A DNA stretch of 64,000 bases from Phocaeicola dorei (GCF_013009555.1 NZ_CP046176.1:186001-250000), one strand, 5' to 3'. Positions 1 through 9,552 are shown, counted from the first letter of the stretch. Program-made: numbers and translations. The notes: generated by a model from the letters alone, not told the origin.

Positions 1-1485
1 GATCGGATTGTCTTTATCTTGATAGATTAGGGGAAATAAATCATCTTTGCACTTTGCGTAAGCGTAGCTTATACTCCAAGTATTTGACAGACTCAACAAT
101 AGCCTGATACGATGTTCGGTAGTAGGTACTAAATCCGGATTCCCTTTAGCATAAGAATATTCAGAGATATAGACAATAGCCGGATTCATGCTCTTATAAG
201 GGATATTTCCCATTCTTTTTGAATAGGATAAAGAGGCTTGGTTCTTTTCAGAGAAAAGGTAACCCACCTTGATGGAGGGGAACAGATTGCGATATGTGCG
301 TTTGTCACCTGCTATGTTATTGGAAATACATTTCACTTCATCCTCTTGTACCCGTATACCGCCATTTAATGTAAATTTCTTCCATTGCCATACATATTCT
401 GCATAGCCTGCATAACCTATACCTTTATAGGTAAATAGCCCGCTTTTATCTTCTTTCTGCCATCCTTCTTCACTCTGATATGCGTAATACATTTGGTTGC
501 CGGTGTGGTTATTATAATAGTCGCCACCCCATTTCAACCTGGAATGTTTGTTGAGCAAGAAGATATAATTTATCTCTGCTTTCCATAAATCAGAAACAGT
601 TCCGGTGTTGCTACATTTATTATCCTCTTCGTTTTTCTCCGGATACTGATAAAGATAATGGTGATTCAGTTCTTTCGTTTCGTCACTTCTCAAATAATCA
701 AGAACTGTTCGCAAAGTATGCTTTCCGTTTTTTGATTTCCAATTATAGTTCAAACTAGCCTGATATATTTTGTCATCCCCTTTCCCTTTACTATGGTAGG
801 AAGAGGTATATTCCTTTTCTGTTTCTTGTATTTCGGAAAAAGAAGAAGATTTTAGTGTGCTTCCAGCTTGTTTTACCATACAGTTAAGTCCGATGCTTTG
901 CAGGGTAGTTATATCATATAACATACTGAATGTTTCATTGATTCTTCTTATATTTTTACGGTCTATATTCTGGTTTACAATATGTGTATTCAGGTGGCTG
1001 TTATGTGTTATGTTTTCTGTGATGTAAGGATCTCCTGCATTAGAAAGAACTAGATTGTTGTAAAAATTCCATTTCCCAAGCCGAAGGCTTAATGGAAGAC
1101 CCAAGCGTTCCCAATGACTATTTCTTTTTCTCATTTCTCCTAGCAAAGAGGGTGAACCATTGCCTCCGCCATCTGCATTTTTTTTCAAAGATATATATAT
1201 GATTCCTCCTTTAGTCGTGGCATTATATTGTAAATCAGCTTCCGGCAGGATTTCAACATTTTCTATGTCCGTGGCTTGCAGACTTGATAATTCTGTGCGG
1301 TCATGAAGTTCTCTGCCGTTTATGTATATTTTAGACACGGTTCCTCCATTCAGCCTTAGTTCAATTATATGCAAGGAAAGAATTTCAAATATAGGAATAA
1401 GAAGAGTTTGCAGAGTACGGAGCAGGGGATAAAGTTGTGAAATAATTTTTGTTTTATATGTTGCAGGCACGGGATGCGTATGATA
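1..1485 (-). CDS. Outer membrane beta-barrel protein, partial, 5'-truncated
   Basis: On the minus strand the frame is open from 1485 through the left edge (495 codons) without a stop. The translation has a short plug-like part (KIYINGRELHD, then a stretch like VEILPEADLQYNATTKGGIIYI) followed by many alternating aromatic/polar strands typical of TonB-receptor-like barrels of Bacteroidetes (the OMP_b-brl_3 type). No ATG is present; a TAA at 1486-1488 closes the frame upstream. A signal peptide and the carboxypeptidase-like N-terminal domain expected for the family are both missing. The break lies next to an Rpn-type nuclease tail (1517-1603), so the gene was probably cut by a rearrangement and may be a pseudogene. 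The visible barrel part is intact. Confidence 0.6.
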
Positions 1486-1516
1486 TTAGAATCGCGGAAA
1501 CGTTTACGAAGAGCGC

Positions 1517-1603
1517 ATGAGGAATGCGCGAAACTTGAGAGTGTCATCTGATGTCATAGTACAGGCTACAGGGCTTCCTGAAGAAGAAATAAAAGCCCTT
1601 TAA
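1517..1603 (+). pseudogene. C-terminal remnant of an Rpn-type (PD-(D/E)XK) nuclease/transposase
   Basis: A 28-codon open stretch ends with VIVQATGLPEEEIKAL and a stop. This resembles the last residues of Rpn-family recombination-promoting nucleases, whose C-termini end in a short helix of the type TGLSxEEIxxL. Nothing upstream in any frame restores the catalytic domain. A second, longer remnant with the same kind of ending lies at 20316-20720, which supports the assignment. Confidence 0.4.
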
Positions 1604-1639
1604 TTGAATTGCAAAGGGTTTGGCCGGAAAGAATAGTTT

Positions 1640-1954
1640 CTATTCATATTCGTGTTTCCGTTTCGGATTCATCGGAAACCAACCTTTCAGCACACGTTCG
1701 CGTTGCTCGAAGATCTCCTTGATAGTCCAGAAAGAAGAGAAAGAGAAGACACCCAATAAAGAGGAAATCAAGATGTCACTGATAAGCACAGTCCCTATAA
1801 TGCCTGCTATGCCCAGTACCAAAAATATCCACCAGCACCGTGTACCCCAATAATATTCGGCCTTGACCACGATGGGGTGGAAAAGACCGATTATTAAAAA
1901 GGTACAAATGCCGATGGCGATACCGCCTAAATGGTATTCATTCAGCCATTCCAT
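1640..1954 (-). CDS. DUF4491 family membrane protein
   Basis: A 104-residue hydrophobic protein. About three membrane segments lie at residues 10-28, 40-60 and 60-77. The pattern GLFHPIVVKAEYYWGTRCWW near the N-terminus and a C-terminal EQRERVLKGWFPMNPKR match my recollection of DUF4491 proteins, which are of normal length near 100 residues. Function is unknown for the family. It starts only 6 nt after the stop of the upstream Lrp-type gene on the same strand, so the two are probably cotranscribed from the promoter at 2453-2460. Confidence 0.8.
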   Translation of the reverse strand: MEWLNEYHLGGIAIGICTFLIIGLFHPIVVKAEYYWGTRCWWIFLVLGIAGIIGTVLISDILISSLLGVFSFSSFWTIKEIFEQRERVLKGWFPMNPKRKHEYE

Positions 1955-1960
1955 TCTTTC

Positions 1961-2419
1961 TTAGCTTTGAATGGGTATTTCTTTTTTGATGCTCTGTTCC
2001 AGAGAGATCAAGGTCTCGGTAGCCGTAACACCGGGAATTTCCTGAATCTTTGAGTTCAGCAAGTCCATCAAATGTTCGTTGTCACGAGAGTAAAGTTTGG
2101 TCAGCATAGTATATGGACCTGTAGTGAAATGGCATTCCACAATTTCGGGAATCTTCTTCAGTTCTGCCACTACGTTTTTGTACATGGAACCTTTTTCCAG
2201 CTTGATCCCTACGTATGTACAGGTTCTATACCCTAAACTCTTAGGGTTCACATGATATCCTGAACCGATAATAACTCCCAAATCAATTAATCTTTGCACA
2301 CGCTGATGAATGGCTGCGCGTGAAACTCCACATTCTGCTGCGACATCTTTAAACGGGATGCGGGCATTTTGGGATATAATTTCTAGAATTTGTCTGTCGA
2401 GACTATCAATTTTCTCCAT
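1961..2419 (-). CDS. Lrp/AsnC family transcriptional regulator
   Basis: A 152-residue protein of normal family length. The N-terminal winged helix-turn-helix covers residues 3-60 (LDRQILEIISQNARIPFKDVA, then a recognition helix around VSRAAIHQRVQRL). The C-terminal RAM/AsnC ligand domain covers about 65-145. Members bind DNA as oligomers and usually sense amino acids; the effector here is not evident. The ATG at 2419 lies about 35 nt downstream of a good minus-strand -7 box at 2453-2460. The DUF4491 gene follows directly. Confidence 0.92.
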   Translation of the reverse strand: MEKIDSLDRQILEIISQNARIPFKDVAAECGVSRAAIHQRVQRLIDLGVIIGSGYHVNPKSLGYRTCTYVGIKLEKGSMYKNVVAELKKIPEIVECHFTTGPYTMLTKLYSRDNEHLMDLLNSKIQEIPGVTATETLISLEQSIKKEIPIQS

Positions 2420-2452
2420 AATATACCGATTTTAATGTTATCAATCTGTAAG

Positions 2453-2460
2453 CAAATATA
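2453..2460 (-). promoter_or_regulatory. Bacteroides-type -7 box for the Lrp-type gene
   Basis: On the minus strand the sequence is TATATTTG, an exact match to TAnnTTTG. It lies 34 nt upstream of the Lrp-type start codon. No clear TTTG -33 element was found at 19-21 nt spacing. Confidence 0.55.
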
Positions 2461-2535
2461 GGAATACTTTTTAATTTATCTACTATTTTGCAAGAAAAAA
2501 CAGGATTTCTTTGAAAAAAAGTGCAAGAAGAGGAG

Positions 2536-2940
2536 CTAATCACCTATTTTCTTCTCTATTTCGCCGATTTTCCCTCTTCTTTCAAATGAGAAGGTATCGC
2601 TATGTGTATCTAAATAGTTCAACAGGAATAGCGATTTTCTTAACAAATATTTTTGTTCTTCGGACTCTTTCAACAAAGCATCCTGATAGAGCAGTTCGGA
2701 TAACATGTCGATGCGCGTGAGCAATTCCTCGCCACCATAGTTTTGTCCCATCTCGTTCAGTATATATTCCGCATCCTGATCATAATAGAAGGTGGAAGGA
2801 TGATTGAAGTAGGCACGATAAATGCTTTGAAGTTGCAATTGCAGCTCGGGACCGTCCTTTTTATCTCTTTCTTCTACCAACTTTTCCAATGCTTCGAAAA
2901 ACTGTTGAAGCAACCGCATAATGTAATCTCTTTGCAGCAT
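2536..2940 (-). CDS. Conserved hypothetical protein, 134 residues
   Basis: I do not recognise a named family with certainty; the general look (short, helical, opening MLQRDYIMRLLQQFFEALEK) resembles small DUF6483-like proteins. It is predicted all helical, highly charged, with no signal peptide or membrane segment, so probably cytoplasmic. Its ATG at 2940 is one base downstream of the stop of the CNNM/CBS gene, so translation is probably coupled and the two products may act together. Confidence 0.75.
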   Translation of the reverse strand: MLQRDYIMRLLQQFFEALEKLVEERDKKDGPELQLQLQSIYRAYFNHPSTFYYDQDAEYILNEMGQNYGGEELLTRIDMLSELLYQDALLKESEEQKYLLRKSLFLLNYLDTHSDTFSFERRGKIGEIEKKIGD

Positions 2941-2941
2941 G

Positions 2942-4228
2942 TTAATTGTCCTCTTCGTTTTTATGGGTTAGTGTTACTAATACTTTATCTATCCGGGCTC
3001 CGTCCATGTCGACTATTTCCAGTGTGAAGTCATTCCATTCCATGGCTTCACCGGTCTTGGGAATGTGACCTAGTTGTTGCAAGATGAGGCCGCTCAAAGT
3101 GTTGTAATTATAATCGGGGTATAAATCCTCCATTTCGAAATGACTCAGAAAGTCATAGAAAGAGCATTGCCCGTCTATCAGCCAGCTTCCGTCCTTGCGG
3201 GGAACGATATCGGGATCTTCCGAGTCACTGGGCAAGGTGCCTACCAGGGCTTCCAGAATGTCCTTCATGGTGATGATGCCTTGCAGACTGCCGAATTCAT
3301 CACAGATTAATCCGTATTTGATGTTGTGCTGGCGTATTTGTTCCAATACTTTATATACATCCATGTTTTCGTGGAAGTATTGTGCCGGACGGATCACATC
3401 ACGCAGATTGAATTCGCAACTGTTCAGCTTCCCGAAGAGGTCTTTCAGGTAAACTACTCCGATGATGTTGTCCAGGGTGTTTCCTTGAGTTACAGGATAA
3501 ACTTGGTACAGGTGTTGGCATACGATGTCATACAGTTGCTTGTTGTTCATGTCTATGTCAATGGATACGATGTCGCTGCGATAGGTCATGATGGTGTTGA
3601 TGCTACGGTCGCCCAGGGAGAAGACGCGGTCCACAATATCCTGTTCCACTTCCTGCACTTCGCCGTTCTCAGTCCCTTCGTCTATCATGGATTTGATTTC
3701 CTCTTCAGTCACTTTTTCTTCAGCTGTGTTGATATGCAGCAGGTTGAAGATAAGTGAAGTGCTTTTGGCAAGTATCCATACAAAAGGAGAGGCTATGACG
3801 GACAGCCAGTACATGGGACGTGCCAATAGCTTGGCAGCACGGGTGGAGGCACTCATGCCAATGCGTTTGGGCACCAGCTCGCCAAAGATAATAGTGAGGT
3901 AAGTGACCAGAATGACAATCAGGGTTTGAGCCAATAAATAGGCATATGTGGCGGGTACGCCGGCGTCAGTCAGTATGTTCCCAAAATCGGTGGCCAGCAC
4001 GTCGCCGGAGTAAATACCGGTCAATATACCAATCAGGGTGATTCCGATTTGGATGGTGGATAAAAACTTGTCCGGGTCATTGGCAAGCTTTAAAGCGATA
4101 CGCGCTGTAGAGCTTCCATGACGGATATCATTGGACAAACTACTTTTACGCGCTGAGATCAGGGCGATTTCGGACATAGCGAATACCCCGTTTAATAAGA
4201 TAAGTGCGATAATAATGGCAATTTCCAT
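2942..4228 (-). CDS. CNNM-domain/CBS-pair hemolysin-like membrane protein (CorC/HlyC family)
   Basis: About 428 residues. The N-terminal CNNM transmembrane domain covers roughly residues 1-190 and starts MEIAIIIALILLNGVFAMSEIALISARKS, written here with the characteristic small-residue SEIAL segment. Two CBS motifs follow (about 205-320), then the CorC_HlyC C-terminal domain (about 340-420). Homologues are tied to Mg or Co ion transport or, in Bacteroidetes, to gliding-type proteins; the substrate here is unknown. A longer frame starting with TTG at 4258 is possible, but the minus-strand -7 box at 4256-4263 overlaps that codon, so the ATG at 4228 is chosen. Confidence 0.9.
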   Translation of the reverse strand: MEIAIIIALILLNGVFAMSEIALISARKSSLSNDIRHGSSTARIALKLANDPDKFLSTIQIGITLIGILTGIYSGDVLATDFGNILTDAGVPATYAYLLAQTLIVILVTYLTIIFGELVPKRIGMSASTRAAKLLARPMYWLSVIASPFVWILAKSTSLIFNLLHINTAEEKVTEEEIKSMIDEGTENGEVQEVEQDIVDRVFSLGDRSINTIMTYRSDIVSIDIDMNNKQLYDIVCQHLYQVYPVTQGNTLDNIIGVVYLKDLFGKLNSCEFNLRDVIRPAQYFHENMDVYKVLEQIRQHNIKYGLICDEFGSLQGIITMKDILEALVGTLPSDSEDPDIVPRKDGSWLIDGQCSFYDFLSHFEMEDLYPDYNYNTLSGLILQQLGHIPKTGEAMEWNDFTLEIVDMDGARIDKVLVTLTHKNEEDN

Positions 4229-4255
4229 GTAAGAATTTACGTTTTGTTTTGCTAA

Positions 4256-4263
4256 CAAATGTA
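4256..4263 (-). promoter_or_regulatory. -7 box for the CNNM/CBS gene
   Basis: On the minus strand the sequence is TACATTTG, matching TAnnTTTG. Transcription would begin near 4249, which places the chosen ATG at 4228 about 20 nt into the message and excludes the alternative TTG start. Confidence 0.55.
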
Positions 4264-4326
4264 CTAAGAATTGTGTTTTCTCTTTCTTCTTTTAGATTTA
4301 ATTAATGAATTATCTGTCATTTGCGC

Positions 4327-4334
4327 TATCTTTG
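4327..4334 (+). promoter_or_regulatory. -7 box for the Nudix-TPR-barrel genes
   Basis: TATCTTTG, an exact TAnnTTTG match, lies 28 nt before the Nudix ATG. Together with the minus-strand box at 4256-4263 it makes this a divergent promoter region. Confidence 0.55.
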
Positions 4335-4362
4335 CGGTGTCTATACTTAGAAAGGAGTAATT

Positions 4363-4887
4363 ATGCATCCGTTGGAACTATTCAAATATTGTCCGAAGTG
4401 TGGTTCGCCGCACTTTGAAGTGAACAATGAGAAATCAAAGCGTTGCGCCGATTGTGGCTTTGTGTATTATTTCAATTCCAGTGCCGCTACTGTAGCTTTT
4501 ATCTTGAATGATAAGAATGAGTTGTTGGTGTGCCGCAGAGGAAAAGAACCGGCAAAGGGAACATTGGACCTGTCCGGTGGGTTTATTGATATGTATGAAA
4601 CCGGCGAGGAAGGTGTGGCACGCGAGGTGCTGGAGGAAACCGGCTTGCAGGTGGAGGAGGCTGTTTATCAGTTCTCATTGCCCAACACTTATCTTTATTC
4701 AGGATTTCTGGTACATACATTGGATCAGTTCTTTCTTTGTAAAGTGAAAGATACCAGTCGGATAAAGGCGATGGATGATGTGGCGGAATCTTTCTGGCTT
4801 CCGTTGGATGAAGTGAATCCCGAAGAATTCGGGCTGGATTCTGTGCGTGAAGGAGTCCGGCGTTTTTTGAAAGAACATAAACTTTAA
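4363..4887 (+). CDS. Nudix hydrolase with N-terminal zinc ribbon
   Basis: A 174-residue protein. Cys10, Cys13, Cys28 and Cys31 form a zinc-ribbon-like pair of CxxC motifs. The Nudix box is at residues 73-95, with G73, E79, R87, E88, E91, E92 and G94 all in the expected places. Such enzymes hydrolyse nucleoside diphosphates linked to another group; the zinc ribbon is shared with the NADH pyrophosphatase (NudC) style, but the substrate cannot be fixed from sequence. The TPR gene begins 9 nt after the stop. Confidence 0.92.
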   Translation: MHPLELFKYCPKCGSPHFEVNNEKSKRCADCGFVYYFNSSAATVAFILNDKNELLVCRRGKEPAKGTLDLSGGFIDMYETGEEGVAREVLEETGLQVEEAVYQFSLPNTYLYSGFLVHTLDQFFLCKVKDTSRIKAMDDVAESFWLPLDEVNPEEFGLDSVREGVRRFLKEHKL

Positions 4888-4896
4888 TGATAAGAT

Positions 4897-7800
4897 ATGA
4901 AAAGAAAAACCTTATTGATGGCCGCATTGATGGGAGGCTGTTCCTTGCAGGGAATGGCGCAGCAGATAACTCCCAAGGATGTGGCAGGTGACAAGGAATA
5001 TAACCGGGTATGCCGGGAATATGAGTTGAAAGGCGGGGACAGCATGGAACTGTTACAGGCTTATCTGGACAAATATCCTGACTCCCGTCATAAAAACAGG
5101 GTGCTGTCACTGATTGCCTCTGCTTATTTTATGGAGGGAAAATACAAGGAGGCCATTGCCCTGTTCCGGTCGTGTGATCTGGAGGCTTTGCCTGATAAGG
5201 AAAGAGATGATTGTGCCATGCGTCTGGCCACCTCTTATCTGAAAGAAGATAATCTGCGTGAAGCGGCTGTATGGTTTACCTTGCTGAAAGAGGTAAGCCC
5301 ATTGTATCAGGATGACGCTGTCTATAATCTGGCTTATATTGATTATGTGGAGAAACGCTATGACAAGGCGCTGAAAAGTTTCCAGTCTTTGCAGAATGAT
5401 GCCGTATATGCAGCATTGGTTCCTTATTATATAGGAGAGATTTATTTGGTGAAAGGAAATTATCAGCAGGCCCGTACTGTGGCAAAAGCGTATCTGGAGC
5501 AATATCCAGCTAAAAAGGATGTTCCTCAGATGGAACGGATTTGGGGAGAGGCTTGTTTCGGATTGAATGATTACCAAGCGGCGATACCTCCTTTGGAAAG
5601 ATACCGTGAAAGTGTCTCCCACCCGCAGCGTAAGCCTTTGTATGAACTCGGTATGAGTTATTATTATACTGGTGTTTATTCCAAGGCTGCCGCTACTTTG
5701 GGGGAAATGGCTTCGGTACATGATGCCTTGTCACAGAATGCTTATCTCCACATGGGGCTGGCTTATTTGAACTTGAAGGAGAGGAACAGGGCACGCATGG
5801 CATTCGAGCAGGCAGCCAATTTCAGTTTTGACCCGAAAGTAAAGGAACAGGCTCTTTATAATTATGCTTTGTGTATTCATGAAACCTCTTATTCTCCATT
5901 TGCCGAGTCGGTTACCGTGTTTGAGCGTTTTCTGAACGAGTTCCCGAACTCGCCTTATACGGAGCGTGTCAATGATTATTTGATAGAAGTGTATATGAAT
6001 ACCCGCAGTTATGAAGCTGCTTTAAAATCTATAGCAAAGATTGAACATCCGGGCACACGTATTATGGAGGCCAAGCAGAAGATTTTGTTCCGGCTGGGCA
6101 CACAAGCGTTTGTGAATGCTCGTTTCCAGGAGGCTCTGGAGTTCTTCAACCAATCGCTTGCTATGGGGCAATACAATCAGGCGACAAAGGCGGACGCTTA
6201 TTTCTGGAGAGGGGAATCCAATTATCGTTTGGACCGTTTTCCGCAGGCGGGTAACGATTACCGCTTGTATCTGGAATTTGCCACCAGCAAGGACGGACAG
6301 GAATACGGTCTGGCTCTCTATAACTTGGGATATACTTATTTCAAACAGAAAAATTATGGAAATGCGGGCACTTGGTTTACCCGTTTTGTGGACAGGGGAA
6401 GTGCCAATGAACGTGCCATGCAGGCAGATGCCTATAACCGTATAGGTGACTGTAACTTCTATGACCGCCGTTTTGAACAGGCTCGTCAGGATTATGCCCG
6501 TGCGGTGGAGATTGATCCGTCACTGGGGGATTACTCTTTGTATCAGGAGGCGTTTGTACGTGGTTTGCAACGTGATTATAATGGAAAAGTGCAGACGTTG
6601 AACCGCTTGATTTCGGATTATCCGGAATCACAATACATGGATGATGCCCTTTACGAGCAGGGACGTGCTTTTGTGCAGATGGAAGATAATGCCAATGCCA
6701 TTGCCCGTTTCAATATTTTGGTGAAGAAATTCCCGGAGAGCAATGTCGCACGGCGGGCAGCTAACGAGATCGGTTTGCTGTACTATCAGGATGACAAGTA
6801 TCCTGAAGCCATTCAGGCTTATAAGCAGGTCATAGCCAGTTATCCGGGCAGTGAGGAGGCTCGTTTGGCGCAGCGTGATTTGAAATCTATCTATATTGAT
6901 TTGAACAAGGTGGATGAGTATGCCAACTTTGCTTCAACTATCCCCGGCGGTGCCAACTTTGATGTAAATGAGCGTGATTCATTGACTTATGTGGCTGCCG
7001 AAAGGGTATATATGCGAGGAGAGGTCACCGAAGCCCGCAACAGCTTTACCCGTTATTTACAGACTTTCCCCGAAGGTGCTTTCAGCCTGAATGCCAACTA
7101 TTATATCGGTTTGATAGACTATAACCAGAAAGCCTATGAAAGTGCAGCTCGGCATTTGGATAAAGTATTGGAATATCCCAACAACAAATATTCTGAAGAT
7201 GCCATGTTGATGGGTGCCGAAATGGCTTATACGGCGAAGGATTATGAAAAAGCTTTGCATATTTACAAGCAATTGAAAGATAAAGCTGCTTCTATGGAGC
7301 GTCGCCAGCTTGCAAAAACCGGAATGTTACGCAGTGCGCATATGCTGGGAAATGAGGAAGAGATTATCTTTACCGCAACAGATTTGCTGGCCGATACTAA
7401 ACTGGCGCCGGAATTGTCTAACGAGGCACATTATTACCGTGCAAAAGCTTATTTGGATGCCGGCAAGACGGATAGAGCTATGGAAGATCTGAAGATCTTG
7501 GCAAAAGACACCCGTAATGTATATGGAGCGGAGGCCAAATATAAAGTCGCCCAGATTTACTTTGACGGCGGACAAACGGATAAGGCGGAGCAGGAGGTGC
7601 TGAATTACATCGAGGTAAGTACACCGCATACCTATTGGCTGGCACGCAGCTTTGTGTTATTGGCTGATGTGTATATGAAGTTGGGACGTAACTTGGATGC
7701 TAAACAATATTTGCTTTCATTGAAGCAGAACTATCAGGCTGATGATGATATTGCCGGAATGATTGAAAGCAGACTTGAGAAATTGAAAACTGAGAATTAA
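4897..7800 (+). CDS. Large tetratricopeptide repeat protein, exported
   Basis: 967 residues. An N-terminal signal peptide ends near AQQ at residues 21-23; a Cys at residue 15 (MGGC) leaves lipoprotein processing possible but less likely. The rest is a solenoid of TPR units, visible as repeated patterns such as AYFMEGKYKEAIALF, YYIGEIYLVKGNYQQA and AANEIGLLYYQDDKYPEAI. TPR solenoids act as protein-binding scaffolds; location should be periplasmic. It sits between a Nudix gene (9 nt) and an outer-membrane barrel gene (23 nt), so an envelope role with the barrel partner is plausible. Its stop codon lies in a dispersed A/T-rich repeat (7791-7807). Confidence 0.88.
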   Translation: MKRKTLLMAALMGGCSLQGMAQQITPKDVAGDKEYNRVCREYELKGGDSMELLQAYLDKYPDSRHKNRVLSLIASAYFMEGKYKEAIALFRSCDLEALPDKERDDCAMRLATSYLKEDNLREAAVWFTLLKEVSPLYQDDAVYNLAYIDYVEKRYDKALKSFQSLQNDAVYAALVPYYIGEIYLVKGNYQQARTVAKAYLEQYPAKKDVPQMERIWGEACFGLNDYQAAIPPLERYRESVSHPQRKPLYELGMSYYYTGVYSKAAATLGEMASVHDALSQNAYLHMGLAYLNLKERNRARMAFEQAANFSFDPKVKEQALYNYALCIHETSYSPFAESVTVFERFLNEFPNSPYTERVNDYLIEVYMNTRSYEAALKSIAKIEHPGTRIMEAKQKILFRLGTQAFVNARFQEALEFFNQSLAMGQYNQATKADAYFWRGESNYRLDRFPQAGNDYRLYLEFATSKDGQEYGLALYNLGYTYFKQKNYGNAGTWFTRFVDRGSANERAMQADAYNRIGDCNFYDRRFEQARQDYARAVEIDPSLGDYSLYQEAFVRGLQRDYNGKVQTLNRLISDYPESQYMDDALYEQGRAFVQMEDNANAIARFNILVKKFPESNVARRAANEIGLLYYQDDKYPEAIQAYKQVIASYPGSEEARLAQRDLKSIYIDLNKVDEYANFASTIPGGANFDVNERDSLTYVAAERVYMRGEVTEARNSFTRYLQTFPEGAFSLNANYYIGLIDYNQKAYESAARHLDKVLEYPNNKYSEDAMLMGAEMAYTAKDYEKALHIYKQLKDKAASMERRQLAKTGMLRSAHMLGNEEEIIFTATDLLADTKLAPELSNEAHYYRAKAYLDAGKTDRAMEDLKILAKDTRNVYGAEAKYKVAQIYFDGGQTDKAEQEVLNYIEVSTPHTYWLARSFVLLADVYMKLGRNLDAKQYLLSLKQNYQADDDIAGMIESRLEKLKTEN

Positions 7801-7807
7801 AAATTAA
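7791..7807. repeat. A/T-rich dispersed repeat, copy 1
   Basis: The 17-nt string tgagaattaaaaattaa occurs here and again exactly at 55442-55458. This copy spans the stop codon of the TPR gene. The second copy lies inside a palindromic A/T-rich element between fucI and fucP, suggesting a small dispersed repeat family. Confidence 0.55.
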
Positions 7808-7823
7808 AAAATAAGTGCTGAAT

Positions 7824-9521
7824 ATGATAAGTAAGAAATTGTCAATTGTCCATTGTCAATTGTCCATTATATTGGCTTTTTTGCCTCTGTCTGTTGCATA
7901 TGCGCAGCAAGATAGTACGTTGAACCGCACTGTGGTGGTAGAGAATGAGTATAATCCCAATATCATGGATGCCTCAAAGATTAATGTCCTGCCTAAGGTG
8001 GAGGAGCCGGCTGTAATGAAGAAAGGCATAGAATATGCTACAGCCTTGCGCCCTGTTTTGGCCTGGACGTATGAAAGTATGTCTCCTATAACCCGTGAAT
8101 GGGCTATGAACCGCGCGAAACGTGGGTATGTCCGTGCCGGATATGGAAATTATGGGAATGTGGATTTTAAGGCTGGGTATCTGTGGGATATCACCGGAAA
8201 GGACCGCCTGAAAGTCGGAGTATCTCTGGATGGCATGAACGGAAAGCTGAAGCATTGGAATGCTGAGGATTGGAAATCACGTTTTTATTCTACTGAGTTC
8301 CGTTTGGACTATTCTCATGATTTCAGCAAGGTAACTTTGAATTTAGGTGGCGGCCTGCAATCACAAGTGTTTAACTATATGCCTGATTCCGAAGTACATA
8401 CGGCTTCTGCCAGAGCTGCTGATAAACAGCATCATACTTTAGGCGATTTTCACATCGGTGTTTCTTCCAGAGATGAATCGCTTCCTTTGCAATTCACTTT
8501 GCAGACCGGATTGAAGTATTTTGGTATCAAATATCCGCTGGATTATTCAGATAATGCATCTACAGGTAAGGAGAAGATTGTACACACCGAAGGAGATGTA
8601 TGGGGCAAGCTGGATAATGAGCAACGGGTAGGCATCCGTTTCGAGATGGATAATCTGTTTTATTCTTCGGACAGTTTAATGGGCAACTATACTTCACTGG
8701 GTTTGAATCCTTATTATATGTTGGAAAGTGATGACTGGCGGGTCCGTGTCGGTGCTCATGTGGATTGGCAGTCGGGGGAGGACAGTGGCATTGATGTGTC
8801 TCCTGACGTGAAAGCCGAATACTTGTTCTCGGATAGTTATGTGCTTTATTTACATGCGTTGGGAGGGCGTGAACTGAATGATTATCGCCGGTTGAATGCT
8901 TTTTCACCTTATTGGTCTTTAAACGCCCGGATGCCTTCTACCTATGTGCCACTGAATGCTACATTGGGTTTTAAAGCATCTCCGGTAAATGGTTTGTGGT
9001 TTAATATCTTTGGTGGATATCGGATCAGTAAAGATGAGTTATTTTGCAATCTGGTGGATGCGGACGGGTATTATTTTACTCATTTCTTGCAGGATAAAGC
9101 AAAAACCGCATATGGAGGTGCTGAACTGAAATATGGTTATAAGGACTGGTTTGACGCTTCATTGAAAGGTACATTTTATAGCTGGAAGACAGACAATGAA
9201 AATGAAGAGCTGTATTTAATGACCAAGCCTAAGTTTGAATTGAATTTTTATGCTGAGGCTAAGGTTTTTGAAGGATTGAAGGTTTATTTGGGCTATGAAT
9301 ATGTACAGAGGAAAGAGTATGTAATAGAAGAAGGGAATAGCAGCAGGGATTTTGGTTTGGGCAATATCAGCAATTTGAGTGTGGGAGCCAGTTATACCTT
9401 CCTGAAAGACTTGTCTGTTTTTGGGCGTGTGAATAATCTGTTGAATAAACAATATTATTATGAGTACGGCTATCCTGCTGAAAAACTGAATGTTCTAGCC
9501 GGGCTTTCTCTGGTTTTTTAG
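7824..9521 (+). CDS. TonB-receptor-like outer membrane barrel protein
   Basis: 565 residues from the ATG at 7824 (a GTG at 7815 is in frame but less likely). The signal peptide runs to about residue 28 (ending AYAQ). After a short periplasmic linker (VVVENEYNPNIMDASKINVLP) the protein is a series of beta strands, ending in a TonB-receptor-like terminus (RVNNLLNKQYYYEYGYPAEKLN, given here only in part as a pattern, and final F). No plug domain is seen, so it is a plug-less or small-plug barrel. It probably works with the preceding TPR protein. Part of the signal peptide is encoded by a 14-nt tandem repeat (7838-7865). Confidence 0.82.
   Translation: MISKKLSIVHCQLSIILAFLPLSVAYAQQDSTLNRTVVVENEYNPNIMDASKINVLPKVEEPAVMKKGIEYATALRPVLAWTYESMSPITREWAMNRAKRGYVRAGYGNYGNVDFKAGYLWDITGKDRLKVGVSLDGMNGKLKHWNAEDWKSRFYSTEFRLDYSHDFSKVTLNLGGGLQSQVFNYMPDSEVHTASARAADKQHHTLGDFHIGVSSRDESLPLQFTLQTGLKYFGIKYPLDYSDNASTGKEKIVHTEGDVWGKLDNEQRVGIRFEMDNLFYSSDSLMGNYTSLGLNPYYMLESDDWRVRVGAHVDWQSGEDSGIDVSPDVKAEYLFSDSYVLYLHALGGRELNDYRRLNAFSPYWSLNARMPSTYVPLNATLGFKASPVNGLWFNIFGGYRISKDELFCNLVDADGYYFTHFLQDKAKTAYGGAELKYGYKDWFDASLKGTFYSWKTDNENEELYLMTKPKFELNFYAEAKVFEGLKVYLGYEYVQRKEYVIEEGNSSRDFGLGNISNLSVGASYTFLKDLSVFGRVNNLLNKQYYYEYGYPAEKLNVLAGLSLVF
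7838..7865. repeat. Two tandem copies of a 14-nt repeat inside a signal-peptide coding region
   Basis: attgtcaattgtcc occurs twice in direct succession (7838-7851 and 7852-7865). It encodes the hydrophobic part LSIVHCQLSI of the barrel protein's signal peptide. The flanking sequence is A/T-rich and repeat-like. Confidence 0.85.
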
Positions 9522-9552
9522 TTAAATAGACATTCGGAAAGGACTTTTTTAA

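Noticed and set aside
2511..3027. Plus-strand frames opposite the 134-residue gene and CNNM gene
   Set aside because: They are antisense shadows of the operon on the minus strand.
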